This document shows positions 43,075-50,938 of a DNA stretch of 64,000 bases, piece after piece. Within the stretch, counting starts at the first letter, position 1. Each line of letters starts with the position of its first letter. The DNA is from 2-02-FULL-66-14 sp037443705 (GTDB taxonomy: Bacteria; Pseudomonadota; Gammaproteobacteria; Burkholderiales; SG8-39): contig JBBINV010000007.1 in NCBI GenBank assembly GCA_037443705.1, positions 22,594 through 86,593 of the forward strand. Direction: 5' to 3'. The notes under the pieces were generated by a model that had not been told where the DNA came from, made no database searches, and worked only from the letters and a program-made list of their open reading frames with translations. The position numbers and the translations under genes were made by a program.

Positions 43075-44334
43075 ATGAACGGTCTGCACCTGATCGGCGA
43101 CCTTCAGGGCTGCCGCTGCGATCCGCGGCGGCTGCTCGACGGCAAGGGCTTCGAATCGACCTGCGTGGAGATGGTGCGCGCGGCCGGGCTCACCGTGATG
43201 GACGCGAGCTTTCACCAGTTCGAGGGCTCGGGCTTCACCGGCACCGTGGTGCTCGCCGAGTCCCACCTCGCGATCCACACCTGGCCCGAGCGCCACGGGC
43301 TCACGCTCGACGTCTACGTCTGCAACTACAGCGCCGACAACTCCGCCAAGGCGAGAAAGCTCTTCGACGCAATCGTCGCTCACTTCGACCCCGCCGAGAC
43401 CGCGCGCCACGAACTCGAGCGAGGCGAGCACCTCATCATGGAGCCGCTGAACGACTCCACCGGCTTCTACGTCAAGGCGACGCGCAAGGTGGGCGAGTGG
43501 CAGACGCCGTTCCAGAAGTTGGAGATCTACGACACGCCGCACTACGGCCGGATCTTCCGCCTGGACGGCTTCAACATGACCTCCGAGCGCGAGGAGTTCG
43601 TCTACCACGAGAACCTGATGCATCCGGCGCTCACCGCGCATCCGGCACCGCGCAAGGTCCTCGTCATCGGTGGCGGTGACGGCGGATCCTCCGAAGAGGC
43701 GCTCAAGCATCCGTCGGTCGAGCAGGTGACGATGTGCGAGATCGATCCCGACGTGATCCGGGTCGCAAAGGAGCACTTTTTCGCCGTGCACCGCGGCGCG
43801 TTCGACAATCCGCGGCTGCGGGTGCTGGTCGGTGACGGCATGAAGTTCATCCGCGAGACCCACGAGCGTTTCGACCTGATCGCGCTCGATCTCAACGACC
43901 CGATGGGGCCGGCGGAATCGCTCTATTCGACGGAGTTCTTCCAGCAATGTCGCGCCGCGCTCGCCCAGGGCGGGGCACTCGTGCTGCACATTGGCGCGCC
44001 CGTGGCGCGCCCCGAGCGCGTCGCCGAGCTCGCCCAGCGGTTGAACGGCGTGTTCCGCATCGTGCGGCCGTACACCATGTACATCCCGCTTTACGGAGCG
44101 CAGTGGGCGATGGCGGTGTGTTCCGACAAGCTGGATCCCAAGAGCCTCACCGCCGACGAGATCGACCGCCGGATCGAGGCGCGGCGCCTGGCCGACCTGA
44201 AGTTCTACAACGGCGAAACCCACGAGGGGGTGTTCGCCCTGCCGAACTTCGTGCGCGATCTCGTCAACCCGCCGCGCCTCAAGCAGCAGACCCGCGGGCG
44301 GCGGCTGGGCGTCGTGAGGGCGGCGGCGAAGTAA
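43075..44334 (+). CDS. fused S-adenosylmethionine decarboxylase / spermidine synthase
   Basis: 419 aa; ATG at 43075 with GGGGGAGG upstream. Residues 1 to about 120 are a prokaryotic SpeD domain: FHQFEGSGFTGTVVLAESHLAIHTWPERHGLTLDVYVC, with autocleavage at Glu-Ser to make the pyruvoyl group. Residues about 125-400 are an aminopropyltransferase (SpeE): VLVIGGGDGGSSEEALKHPSVEQVTMCEIDPDVI (decarboxylated-SAM site) and IALDLNDPMGPAESLYS (catalytic loop). One polypeptide would decarboxylate SAM and transfer the aminopropyl group to putrescine. It sits alone between nudC and a toxin-antitoxin pair. Confidence 0.92.
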   Translation: MNGLHLIGDLQGCRCDPRRLLDGKGFESTCVEMVRAAGLTVMDASFHQFEGSGFTGTVVLAESHLAIHTWPERHGLTLDVYVCNYSADNSAKARKLFDAIVAHFDPAETARHELERGEHLIMEPLNDSTGFYVKATRKVGEWQTPFQKLEIYDTPHYGRIFRLDGFNMTSEREEFVYHENLMHPALTAHPAPRKVLVIGGGDGGSSEEALKHPSVEQVTMCEIDPDVIRVAKEHFFAVHRGAFDNPRLRVLVGDGMKFIRETHERFDLIALDLNDPMGPAESLYSTEFFQQCRAALAQGGALVLHIGAPVARPERVAELAQRLNGVFRIVRPYTMYIPLYGAQWAMAVCSDKLDPKSLTADEIDRRIEARRLADLKFYNGETHEGVFALPNFVRDLVNPPRLKQQTRGRRLGVVRAAAK

Positions 44335-44353
44335 CAAGGAAGAGAGGAAGAGA

Positions 44354-44377
44354 GGGCGCTTCGGCGCCCCTTTCTTT
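44354..44377 (+). terminator. rho-independent terminator after speDE
   Basis: GGGCGC-TTCG-GCGCCC (44354-44369), a six-pair GC stem with a stable UUCG tetraloop, followed by CTTTCTTT. It lies 20 bases after the stop codon. Confidence 0.8.
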
Positions 44378-44387
44378 GCTTGCCGCA

Positions 44388-44411
44388 GTTATCGTAACGC
44401 GTTACGATAAC
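44388..44411. promoter_or_regulatory. perfect 24-bp palindrome, candidate autoregulatory operator
   Basis: Each 12-base arm reads GTTATCGTAACG on its own strand and the two meet with no spacer at a central CGCG-containing junction. It ends 3 bases before the GTG start at 44415 and is AT-richer than its surroundings. Position directly before the antitoxin-like gene suggests binding by the antitoxin or the complex. Confidence 0.7.
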
Positions 44412-44414
44412 CGG

Positions 44415-44846
44415 GTGGCCCGACCTCGCACCGGCAAGGCCCTATCCCCCGGCGAGCGCATGCGTCGCTACCGCGCGCGGCGCCGTGCCGCTGGATTGCG
44501 TCCGGCGACGGCATGGGTCGCGCGCGAGCCCACCTGGTCGGATCATCGGGTGGCCGAGGCCCGGAGCCTGGCGCTGCACGTTCTGGCGGTGCGCCGCATC
44601 GCTGCCGACCCGCGCCTGCTCGATCGCGCCCGCACCACCATCCGGAACTGGATCGGGCGCTACGGCGACCGGCCTCCCGCGGCGCTGCTCGAATGGAAGG
44701 CCCTTCTCGACCGCCCGTGGCAGGAGATCGCTGCGCGCGCAACCGCGCTCAGCGAGCAGGGTACGCGGCTGCGTCAGTCCTCGCCGCTCGCGACGCTGCT
44801 CTCGGCGGCGGAGCGCCGGCGCGTGCATGAAGCGTTCCGAGCTTGA
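44415..44846 (+). CDS. antitoxin-like protein upstream of a nucleotidyltransferase
   Basis: 143 aa from a GTG at 44415. The basic N-terminus RPRTGKALSPGERMRRYRARRRAAGLRP resembles short DNA-contacting regions of small regulators. The rest is helical, ending LSAAERRRVHEAFRA, and contains IRNWIGRYGDRPPAALLEWKALLDRPW, a pattern I associate with proteins encoded before DUF6036 nucleotidyltransferases. Overlaps the next gene by 20 bases and follows the 24-bp palindrome. Antitoxin role is inferred from size, position and operator. Confidence 0.65.
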   Translation: MARPRTGKALSPGERMRRYRARRRAAGLRPATAWVAREPTWSDHRVAEARSLALHVLAVRRIAADPRLLDRARTTIRNWIGRYGDRPPAALLEWKALLDRPWQEIAARATALSEQGTRLRQSSPLATLLSAAERRRVHEAFRA

Positions 44847-45357
44847 GCACGTGATCCGCGCCGCCGGCGCGATCGCCGACGACCGTGAAATCGTCGTGAT
44901 CGGCAGCCAGGCGGTGCTCGGCCAATTCCCCGACGCGCCGCCCGCCCTTCTCGCGTCCATGGAGGCCGATGTCTTCCCCAGCCGTCGTCCCGAGCGCGCG
45001 GACCTGATCGACGGCGCGATCGGTGAGGGCTCGAGCTTTCACGAGCAGTTTGGCTATTACGCTCAGGGCGTGGGCGAAGCCACCGCAACCCTTCCGCAAG
45101 GATGGCGCGATCGGCTGGTGCGCGTGAAGAACGCCAACACCGGCGGCATCGAGGGCCTGTGCCTCGAGGTCCACGATCTGGCGATCTCGAAGTACGTTGC
45201 GGGAAGGGAAAAAGACCTCGCGTTCACGTCCGCGCTGGCGCGCCACCGCTTGACGCGCCGCGAAACGCTCCTCGAGCGAGCTGCCGCGACGAAGCTTGCG
45301 CCGGCATTGCGCAAGCTCGTGCTCGGCCGGATCGGACGAGACTTCGCGAAGAAATAG
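44827..45357 (+). CDS. DUF6036-type nucleotidyltransferase (toxin candidate)
   Basis: 176 aa. EIVVIGSQAVLGQF (Gly-Ser-type nucleotidyltransferase start) and ASMEADVFPSRRPE (the metal-binding acidic pair) mark a minimal nucleotidyltransferase. VHDLAISKYVAGREKDLAF near residue 117-136 is the usual C-terminal helix motif. Relatives function as toxins that modify tRNA or proteins, neutralised by an upstream partner. The ATG at 44827 overlaps the antitoxin-like gene by 20 bases. Confidence 0.75.
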   Translation: MKRSELEHVIRAAGAIADDREIVVIGSQAVLGQFPDAPPALLASMEADVFPSRRPERADLIDGAIGEGSSFHEQFGYYAQGVGEATATLPQGWRDRLVRVKNANTGGIEGLCLEVHDLAISKYVAGREKDLAFTSALARHRLTRRETLLERAAATKLAPALRKLVLGRIGRDFAKK

Positions 45358-45380
45358 GGCTCTGACCCCGATTCCCCGCG

Positions 45381-46712
45381 TCAGGCGAGCGACTTCAGCA
45401 CCTCGCGCGCGACGCCGAACAGCTGGTCGATCTCCGCCTTCTGGATGATGAGCGGCGGCGCAAAGGCGATCACGTCGCCCGTGACGCGCATGTAGACGCC
45501 CTTCTCGAAGGCCTTGATGTGCGCTTCGAGCCCCCTTGCGCCGGGCGCGCCCGCGCGCGGCGCGAGCTCGATCGCGGCGATGAGGCCTATGTTGCGGATG
45601 TCGACCACGTTCGGGCAGTCGCGCATCGCGTGCGCTGCGTCTTCCCAGTACTTCGCCAGCTCGCCGACGCGGGTCAGCAGCCCCTCTTCCTGGTAGACCT
45701 CGAGCGTGCCGAGGCCCGCCGCGCATGCGACCGGGTGCGCGGAATAGGTGTAGCCGTGCGGCATCTCGATCGTGTTCTCGGGCCCGGTCATGAACGCCTG
45801 GTAGAGGTCTTCCTTGATGAACACCGCACCCATCGGCACGGTGCCGTTCGTGATCCCCTTCGCGGTGGTGATGAGGTCGGGCATGACGCCGAAGTAGTCC
45901 GCGGCGAACGGCTTGCCGAGGCGCCCCCAGGCATTGATCACCTCGTCGAAGATGAGAAGGATCCCGTGCCGGTTGCAAATCTCCCGCAGCTTCTGAAGAT
46001 ACCCTTGGGGCGGCACATACACGCCCGCCGAGCACGCGACCGGCTCCACGATCACCGCGGCGATGGTAGAGGGATCGTGCAGCTGCGCCAGGCGCTCGAG
46101 GTCCTCGGCGAGCTCGGCCCCGTGCGCGGGCTGCCCGCGCGAGAACGCGTTCTTCTGCGGGTCGTGCGTGTGGCGCATGTGATCGACCCCGGCGAGGAGC
46201 GCGCCGAAGATCTTGCGATTGCCCACGATCCCGCCCACCGCGGTGCCGCCAAAGTTGACGCCGTGATAGCCCTTCTCGCGCCCGATCAGGCGCACGCGAT
46301 GGCCTTCGCCGCGCACCCGGTGATACGCGAGCGCGAGCTTGAGCGCGGTGTCCACCGACTCCGAGCCCGAATTGGTGAAGAACACGCGCGTCATTCCCTT
46401 GGGCAGGATCGGGACGAGCCGCTCGGCGAACTCGAAAGCGAGCGGATGGCCCATCTGGAAGGGAGGCGCGAAATCGAGCGTCGCGACGCCCTTTTGCACC
46501 GCCTCAACGATCTTTTTCCTGCAGTGGCCCGCGTTCACGCACCACAGGCCCGCCGTGCCATCGAGGACCTTGCGGCCTTCCGGGGTGTAGTAGTACATCC
46601 CCTCGGCGCGCGCGAGCAGCCGGGGATGCTTCTTGAACTGCCGGTTCATGGAGAACGGCATGAAGAAGGGCGAGTTCTCGAGCGTGGCGGGAATCTGGGC
46701 GCGGTCGTTCAT
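45381..46712 (-). CDS. class III aminotransferase (omega-amino acid/beta-alanine-pyruvate type)
   Basis: 443 aa, PLP enzyme. Pattern: FFTNSGSESVDTALKLALAYHRVRGEGHR, EKGYHGVNFGGTAVGGI, IAAVIVEPVACSAGVYVPP, ILLIFDEVINAWGRLGKPFAADYFG (PLP Asp), and the Schiff-base Lys in LITTAKGITNGTVPMGAVFI. The GWxxNGRxR-like details resemble beta-alanine:pyruvate aminotransferases. ATGA-coupled to the upstream carbamoyl-amino-acid hydrolase, which would supply an amino acid such as beta-alanine; that pathway link is inferred. Confidence 0.9.
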   Translation of the reverse strand: MNDRAQIPATLENSPFFMPFSMNRQFKKHPRLLARAEGMYYYTPEGRKVLDGTAGLWCVNAGHCRKKIVEAVQKGVATLDFAPPFQMGHPLAFEFAERLVPILPKGMTRVFFTNSGSESVDTALKLALAYHRVRGEGHRVRLIGREKGYHGVNFGGTAVGGIVGNRKIFGALLAGVDHMRHTHDPQKNAFSRGQPAHGAELAEDLERLAQLHDPSTIAAVIVEPVACSAGVYVPPQGYLQKLREICNRHGILLIFDEVINAWGRLGKPFAADYFGVMPDLITTAKGITNGTVPMGAVFIKEDLYQAFMTGPENTIEMPHGYTYSAHPVACAAGLGTLEVYQEEGLLTRVGELAKYWEDAAHAMRDCPNVVDIRNIGLIAAIELAPRAGAPGARGLEAHIKAFEKGVYMRVTGDVIAFAPPLIIQKAEIDQLFGVAREVLKSLA

Positions 46713-47965
46713 GAAACGGTCTCCTTCGTCCGGGCAACGCCTGCGCGCGCGAGCGCCGCGTGCAGCAGCACGTTGCAGCCTGCCGCGAGGTCCTGCGGCG
46801 TGGCGTTCTCAAGCTCGTTGTGGCTGACGCCCCCTTCGCAGGGGACGAAGATCATCGCGGTGGGTGCGACGCGCGCGATGTAGACGGCATCGTGCCCGGC
46901 GCCGCTCACGATGTCGCGATGCGTAAGCCCGAGCGCGCGCGCCGCCTCGCGCACCTGCCCGACCATTGCCCGGTCGAACTCGCAGGGCGGGAAATGGACG
47001 ATCTCCTTCCAATCGATCGAGACGCGGCATTCGGCTTCGATCGCCCGTATTCCGTCTTTCAGGCAGGAGACCATCGCCAGAAGCGTCGCGTCCTTCGCGT
47101 TGCGGAATTCCACGGACATCCGCACCTCGCCCGGAACGACATTGCGCGAGTTCGGCTTCACTTGCATGAACCCGACCGTGCCGCGCGCGTAGTCCGGGGT
47201 CTCGCGCGCGATGCGGTTCACTTCGAGCACCAGCCGGCTCGCGGCGACGAGCGCGTCCTGCCGGCGCTCCATGGGCGTGGGGCCGGCGTGCGCGTCCTGG
47301 CCCGTGATCACGACATCGAACCAGCGCTGCCCGAGCGCGCCCTGCACGACGCCGATCGTGGTCCTTTCGGCCTCGAGCACCGGCCCCTGCTCGATGTGAG
47401 CTTCGAAGTACGCGCCGACCGGTTGCGGCGGCGCCTTGCCGGCATAGCCGATCCGGCCGAGCGCCTCGGCGACGCTCACGCCTTCAAGGTCCGTCTGGGC
47501 AAGACAATGCTCGAGCGTGTGAACGCCCGCCACCACGCCCGAGCCCATCATCACGGGCGTGTAGCGCGAGCCTTCTTCGTTGGTCCAGGACACTACCTCG
47601 AGCGGCACGCGCGTGACGATGCCGGCGTCGTTCAACGTGCGCATCACCTCGAGCCCGGCCATTACCCCGTAGGCGCCGTCGAACTTTCCGCCCGAAGGCT
47701 GCGAATCGAGGTGGCTCCCCATGACCACCGCCGGCGCCTTCGCGTCGGCGCCCGCGCGACGCGCGAACATGTTGCCGATGGCATCCACGCGCACCTCGAG
47801 CCCCGCCTCGCGCGCCCAGGCCGCGAACCGGTCGCGCGCCTGGCCGTCGGCATCGGTGAGCGTGAGGCGCTTCACACCGCCCTTCGGCGTGGCGCCGAAT
47901 TGCGCCAGCTCCATCAGCGAGCGCCACAGCCGCTCGCCATCGATGCGCAGGTCGTTCATGGGCAT
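46709..47965 (-). CDS. Zn-dependent N-carbamoyl-amino-acid hydrolase (M20/allantoate amidohydrolase family)
   Basis: 418 aa. Dinuclear-metal motif: VVMGSHLDSQPSGGKFDGAYGV (His, Asp), VSWTNEEGSRYTPVMMGS (Glu-Glu), EAHIEQGPVLE (His), and the final His in CEGGVSHNELE. Family members remove the carbamoyl group from N-carbamoyl-L-amino acids, beta-ureidopropionate or allantoate. Coupling to a beta-alanine-type aminotransferase favours beta-ureidopropionase activity. No dihydropyrimidinase gene is present nearby. Confidence 0.9.
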   Translation of the reverse strand: MPMNDLRIDGERLWRSLMELAQFGATPKGGVKRLTLTDADGQARDRFAAWAREAGLEVRVDAIGNMFARRAGADAKAPAVVMGSHLDSQPSGGKFDGAYGVMAGLEVMRTLNDAGIVTRVPLEVVSWTNEEGSRYTPVMMGSGVVAGVHTLEHCLAQTDLEGVSVAEALGRIGYAGKAPPQPVGAYFEAHIEQGPVLEAERTTIGVVQGALGQRWFDVVITGQDAHAGPTPMERRQDALVAASRLVLEVNRIARETPDYARGTVGFMQVKPNSRNVVPGEVRMSVEFRNAKDATLLAMVSCLKDGIRAIEAECRVSIDWKEIVHFPPCEFDRAMVGQVREAARALGLTHRDIVSGAGHDAVYIARVAPTAMIFVPCEGGVSHNELENATPQDLAAGCNVLLHAALARAGVARTKETVS

Positions 47966-48022
47966 GGCTAGCTTACTCCCTTGGACCGGCCGAAGGGAGC
48001 GCGCGTTCGCAACCGGGACGCG

Positions 48023-48871
48023 CTACGCCGGATAGGCGACGATTCGGGTCCTCTGTTCGCCCAGCCCCCGGATGCCGAGCGTCACCACGTCGCCCGCCTT
48101 GAGGAATACGGGCTCGGGCTTCATGCCGAGCCCGACCCCGGGCGGGGTGCCGGTGGTGATGATGTCGCCGGGCAGGAGCGTCATGTAGCTCGAGACGTGC
48201 GCGATGATTTTCGCCACGCTGAAGATCATCGTGCGCGTGTTCCCGGTCTGCATGCGCTTGCCGTTCACGTCGAGCCACAGGTCGAGCGTCTGGGGGTCGG
48301 GGATCTCGTCGGTGGTGACGAGCCACGGCCCGATCGGCCCGGCGGTGTCGAAGCCCTTGCCCTTGTCCCACTGGCTGGTCGCCATCTGGAACGAGCGCTC
48401 GGAGACGTCGTTCACGACGCAGTAGCCGGCGACATGCTCGAGCGCTCTTTCCTCGGTCACGTACTGGGCCTTGGTTCCGATCACCACGCCGAGCTCCACC
48501 TCCCAGTCGAGCTTGGTGGAATTCCTCGGCGCAACCACGTCGTCGCTCGGCCCGCTGATGCAGGTGGTGGCCTTCATGAAGACCACGGGCTCGGACGGAA
48601 TCGGCATTCCGGCCTCCTTCGCGTGGTCGGAGTAGTTGAGCCCGATCGCGACGAACTTGCCGATTCCGACGTACGGCACGCCGAGGCGCGGGTTGTTGGT
48701 CACGAGCGGCAGCGACTCGGGCTTGAGCTTGCCCAGCATCTTGAGGCCCCGCGGCGAGATCTCGTTCGGGCCGATGTTGTCCACCACCTTGGAGAGGTCG
48801 CGCAGGCGCCCCTCGGCATCAATGATCCCTGGCTTCTCGAACCCGTTCTTGCCGTAGCGGCAAAGCTTCAT
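48023..48871 (-). CDS. fumarylacetoacetate hydrolase family protein
   Basis: 282 aa, start at 48871 overlapping the SDR stop (ATGA). Pattern of the diketo-acid hydrolases: IGLNYSDHAKEAGMPIPSEPVVFMK, KLDWEVELGVVIG (metal Glu-x-Glu), AGYCVVNDVSERSFQ and LLPGDIITTGTPPGVGLGMKP. Together with the coupled SDR it matches the pair that oxidises a 2-keto-3-deoxy sugar acid and cleaves the resulting 2,4-diketo acid (fuconate/rhamnonate type). Exact substrate is inferred. Confidence 0.88.
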   Translation of the reverse strand: MKLCRYGKNGFEKPGIIDAEGRLRDLSKVVDNIGPNEISPRGLKMLGKLKPESLPLVTNNPRLGVPYVGIGKFVAIGLNYSDHAKEAGMPIPSEPVVFMKATTCISGPSDDVVAPRNSTKLDWEVELGVVIGTKAQYVTEERALEHVAGYCVVNDVSERSFQMATSQWDKGKGFDTAGPIGPWLVTTDEIPDPQTLDLWLDVNGKRMQTGNTRTMIFSVAKIIAHVSSYMTLLPGDIITTGTPPGVGLGMKPEPVFLKAGDVVTLGIRGLGEQRTRIVAYPA

Positions 48872-49605
48872 ATGGTCATTCCCCCGTCGATCGAATACAT
48901 GTTGCCGGTCGCGAAAAGCGACTCGTCCGAAGCCAGGAACACCAGGATCCCGGTGATGTCCTCCACCGTGCCGAGACGCCCCATCGGCTGGCGCGCGACA
49001 AAGTCCTTCTCGGCCTGCACCGGGTCGGGAAACGCCGCGATGCGGCTGCGGAGCGACGGCGTGTCCACCGTCCCCGGCCCGATGCAGTTGCAGCGGATGC
49101 CCTGCTTCACGTAGTCCGCGGCGATCGCCTTGGTGAGCCCCACCACCGCCGCCTTGGTCGCGCCATAGACGAAGCGGTTCGGGAGCCCCTTCACGCTCGA
49201 CGCGATCGAGGACATGTTGATGATCGAGCCCTTCTTCCTTGCGAGCATTCCCGGAAGGAACGCGCGCGTCACGAGGTACATCGACCTTACATTCAGGTTG
49301 AAGCTGAAATCCCAATCGGCCGGCGTGCAGTCGAGGATCGTGCCGTGGTGCACGAATCCCGCGCAATTGAAAAGCACGTCGACCGGCCCGATCTCGGCGG
49401 CGAGCTTGCCGATGGCAGCTTCGTCGGTGACGTCAAGGGCTCGCGTCTTCAGACCTTGCTTCTCAAGGTCCCGGAGCAGATCCCGATTGATGTCGGTCGC
49501 CCAGACCGCCGCGCCTTCGCGCGCGAAGGCGAGCGCCGCGCCGCGCCCGATTCCCTGCCCCGCCGCGGTGATGAACGCGACCTTGCCTGCGAGCCTGCCT
49601 GCCAT
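48868..49605 (-). CDS. SDR family dehydrogenase (2-keto-3-deoxy-sugar-acid dehydrogenase-like)
   Basis: 245 aa from the ATG at 49605; an ATG at 49638 would add 11 residues. Rossmann loop FITAAGQGIGRGAALAF, NAG-type motif LFNCAGFVHHG, catalytic Ser in IINMSSIASS and Tyr-x-x-x-Lys in YGATKAAV. NAD preference from the Asp after the second beta strand (WATDINRDLL). ATGA-coupled to the fumarylacetoacetase-family gene. Confidence 0.9.
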   Translation of the reverse strand: MAGRLAGKVAFITAAGQGIGRGAALAFAREGAAVWATDINRDLLRDLEKQGLKTRALDVTDEAAIGKLAAEIGPVDVLFNCAGFVHHGTILDCTPADWDFSFNLNVRSMYLVTRAFLPGMLARKKGSIINMSSIASSVKGLPNRFVYGATKAAVVGLTKAIAADYVKQGIRCNCIGPGTVDTPSLRSRIAAFPDPVQAEKDFVARQPMGRLGTVEDITGILVFLASDESLFATGNMYSIDGGMTI

Positions 49606-49701
49606 GCGTTTCGGATCCGTTCCGGAGGAGGGCGGCATTATAAATGCAACGGGCGCCGGGATCAGTCCCGGCGCCCGCCGTCCTTGCCGCCGTGTCGCGG
49701 G

Positions 49702-50802
49702 TTACTTCAGGTACATCTTGTCCTTCCAGTAGTACTTGCCGGCGAACTCATACGGCGGGTACCACGACAGCCGGAAGGGCACGATCAGCTCCGCGTACTT
49801 CTTCTGGCTCTCGATCACCTTGCGGTAGAAGGGATCCTTCTTCGCGTACTCGGCCTGGATCTTCTCCCACTCGTCGAGAAAGTTCTTCAGGATCTCGTCC
49901 GGCGTGCGGTGCATCTGCGTGCCGCCCTTGATCAGTTCCTGGCAGGCTTCCGCCGTCTCGCGCGTGAAGATGAAGTTGCGTTGCGTCACCGCGTACACGC
50001 TCGCCACTCTCATCATCTCCTGCACGTCGGGCGAGAGCTTCTTCCAGACGTTGCCGTTCACCATGATCTGGCCGCCGGTGACCGGCTCGTGCATCCCGGG
50101 CGTGTAATAGTACTTGGCGACGTTGTGCAGCCCGAGCTTCTTGTCCTCGACGCAGTTGATCCACTCCGCGCCCTCGATCACGCCTCGCTCCATCGCCGGC
50201 ACGATCTCGCCCCCGGGCAGCGTCACGACCGACACCCCGAGGCGCCCGTAGGTCTCGGCGCCGATCCCGTAGATGCGGTACTTGATCCCCTTCAGGTCCG
50301 CCAGGCTCTTGAGCGGCTTCTTGAACCAGCCCAGCCCCTGCGGGTAGTCGGTCGGCACCGGGAAGCTCACGAGGTTCAGCTTGATGATGTCGCGGTAGAA
50401 CTCCTCGAGCAGCTTCATCCCGCCGCCGTCGTAGTACCAGCCGAAGTAGTCCACGCCGTCCATCCCGAAGAGCGGCCCGTGCGACAGCGGGATCCCGGCG
50501 AGGCTCTTGCCGAGAATGTAGCCGAAGGGCGAGGCGCCCACGTCGAGCACGCCGCGGGAGGCCGCGTCGAACACCTCGAACGCGGGCACCACCGCGCCGG
50601 CCGGCAAAACCTCGATCTTCACCTTGCCGCCCGACATCTTCTCCACGGTCTCGGCCCAGGTCTTGAACACGAGGTGGAAATTGGACGACGCGGGGTGCGA
50701 CGACTGCCCTTTCAGCTTCATCTGGGACAGGGCGGGTCCCGGGACGGCCGCCATGAGACCGAGCGCAGCCGTGGCGGCAAGTGCGCGTGCTAGCTTGTGC
50801 AT
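49702..50802 (-). CDS. TRAP transporter substrate-binding protein DctP
   Basis: 366 aa. A signal peptide (MHKLARALAATAALGLMAAV, cut before QMKLKGQSS) then the DctP fold. GAEWINCVEDKKLGLHNVAKYYYTPGMHEP is typical of TakP-like keto/hydroxy-acid-binding members, and MERGVIEG precedes it. GAGGAGG Shine-Dalgarno before the ATG. It lies 136 bases downstream of dctM with its own promoter, so binding-protein expression can exceed that of the permease. Confidence 0.93.
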   Translation of the reverse strand: MHKLARALAATAALGLMAAVPGPALSQMKLKGQSSHPASSNFHLVFKTWAETVEKMSGGKVKIEVLPAGAVVPAFEVFDAASRGVLDVGASPFGYILGKSLAGIPLSHGPLFGMDGVDYFGWYYDGGGMKLLEEFYRDIIKLNLVSFPVPTDYPQGLGWFKKPLKSLADLKGIKYRIYGIGAETYGRLGVSVVTLPGGEIVPAMERGVIEGAEWINCVEDKKLGLHNVAKYYYTPGMHEPVTGGQIMVNGNVWKKLSPDVQEMMRVASVYAVTQRNFIFTRETAEACQELIKGGTQMHRTPDEILKNFLDEWEKIQAEYAKKDPFYRKVIESQKKYAELIVPFRLSWYPPYEFAGKYYWKDKMYLK

Positions 50803-50865
50803 GTGTCCTCCTCTTTGAGAATGAGCGCCCCGAACCGCGAGCGCACCCGAATCTCCCCTGCGGGG

Positions 50866-50915
50866 AATCTAGGCTCCGAGTATTCCGGTGTCAAGAAAAG
50901 TAACTCCCTGGTTAA
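50866..50915 (-). promoter_or_regulatory. dctP promoter with operator-like dyad
   Basis: On the minus strand: TTGACA (50894-50889), a 17-base spacer, and TAGATT (50871-50866). Five bases upstream of the -35, GTAAC-N6-GTTAA spans 50900-50915, the same dyad as at 19291. It lies in the gap between dctM and dctP. Confidence 0.65.
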
Positions 50916-50938
50916 ATCGAGCGGCACCTTGCACCGCA

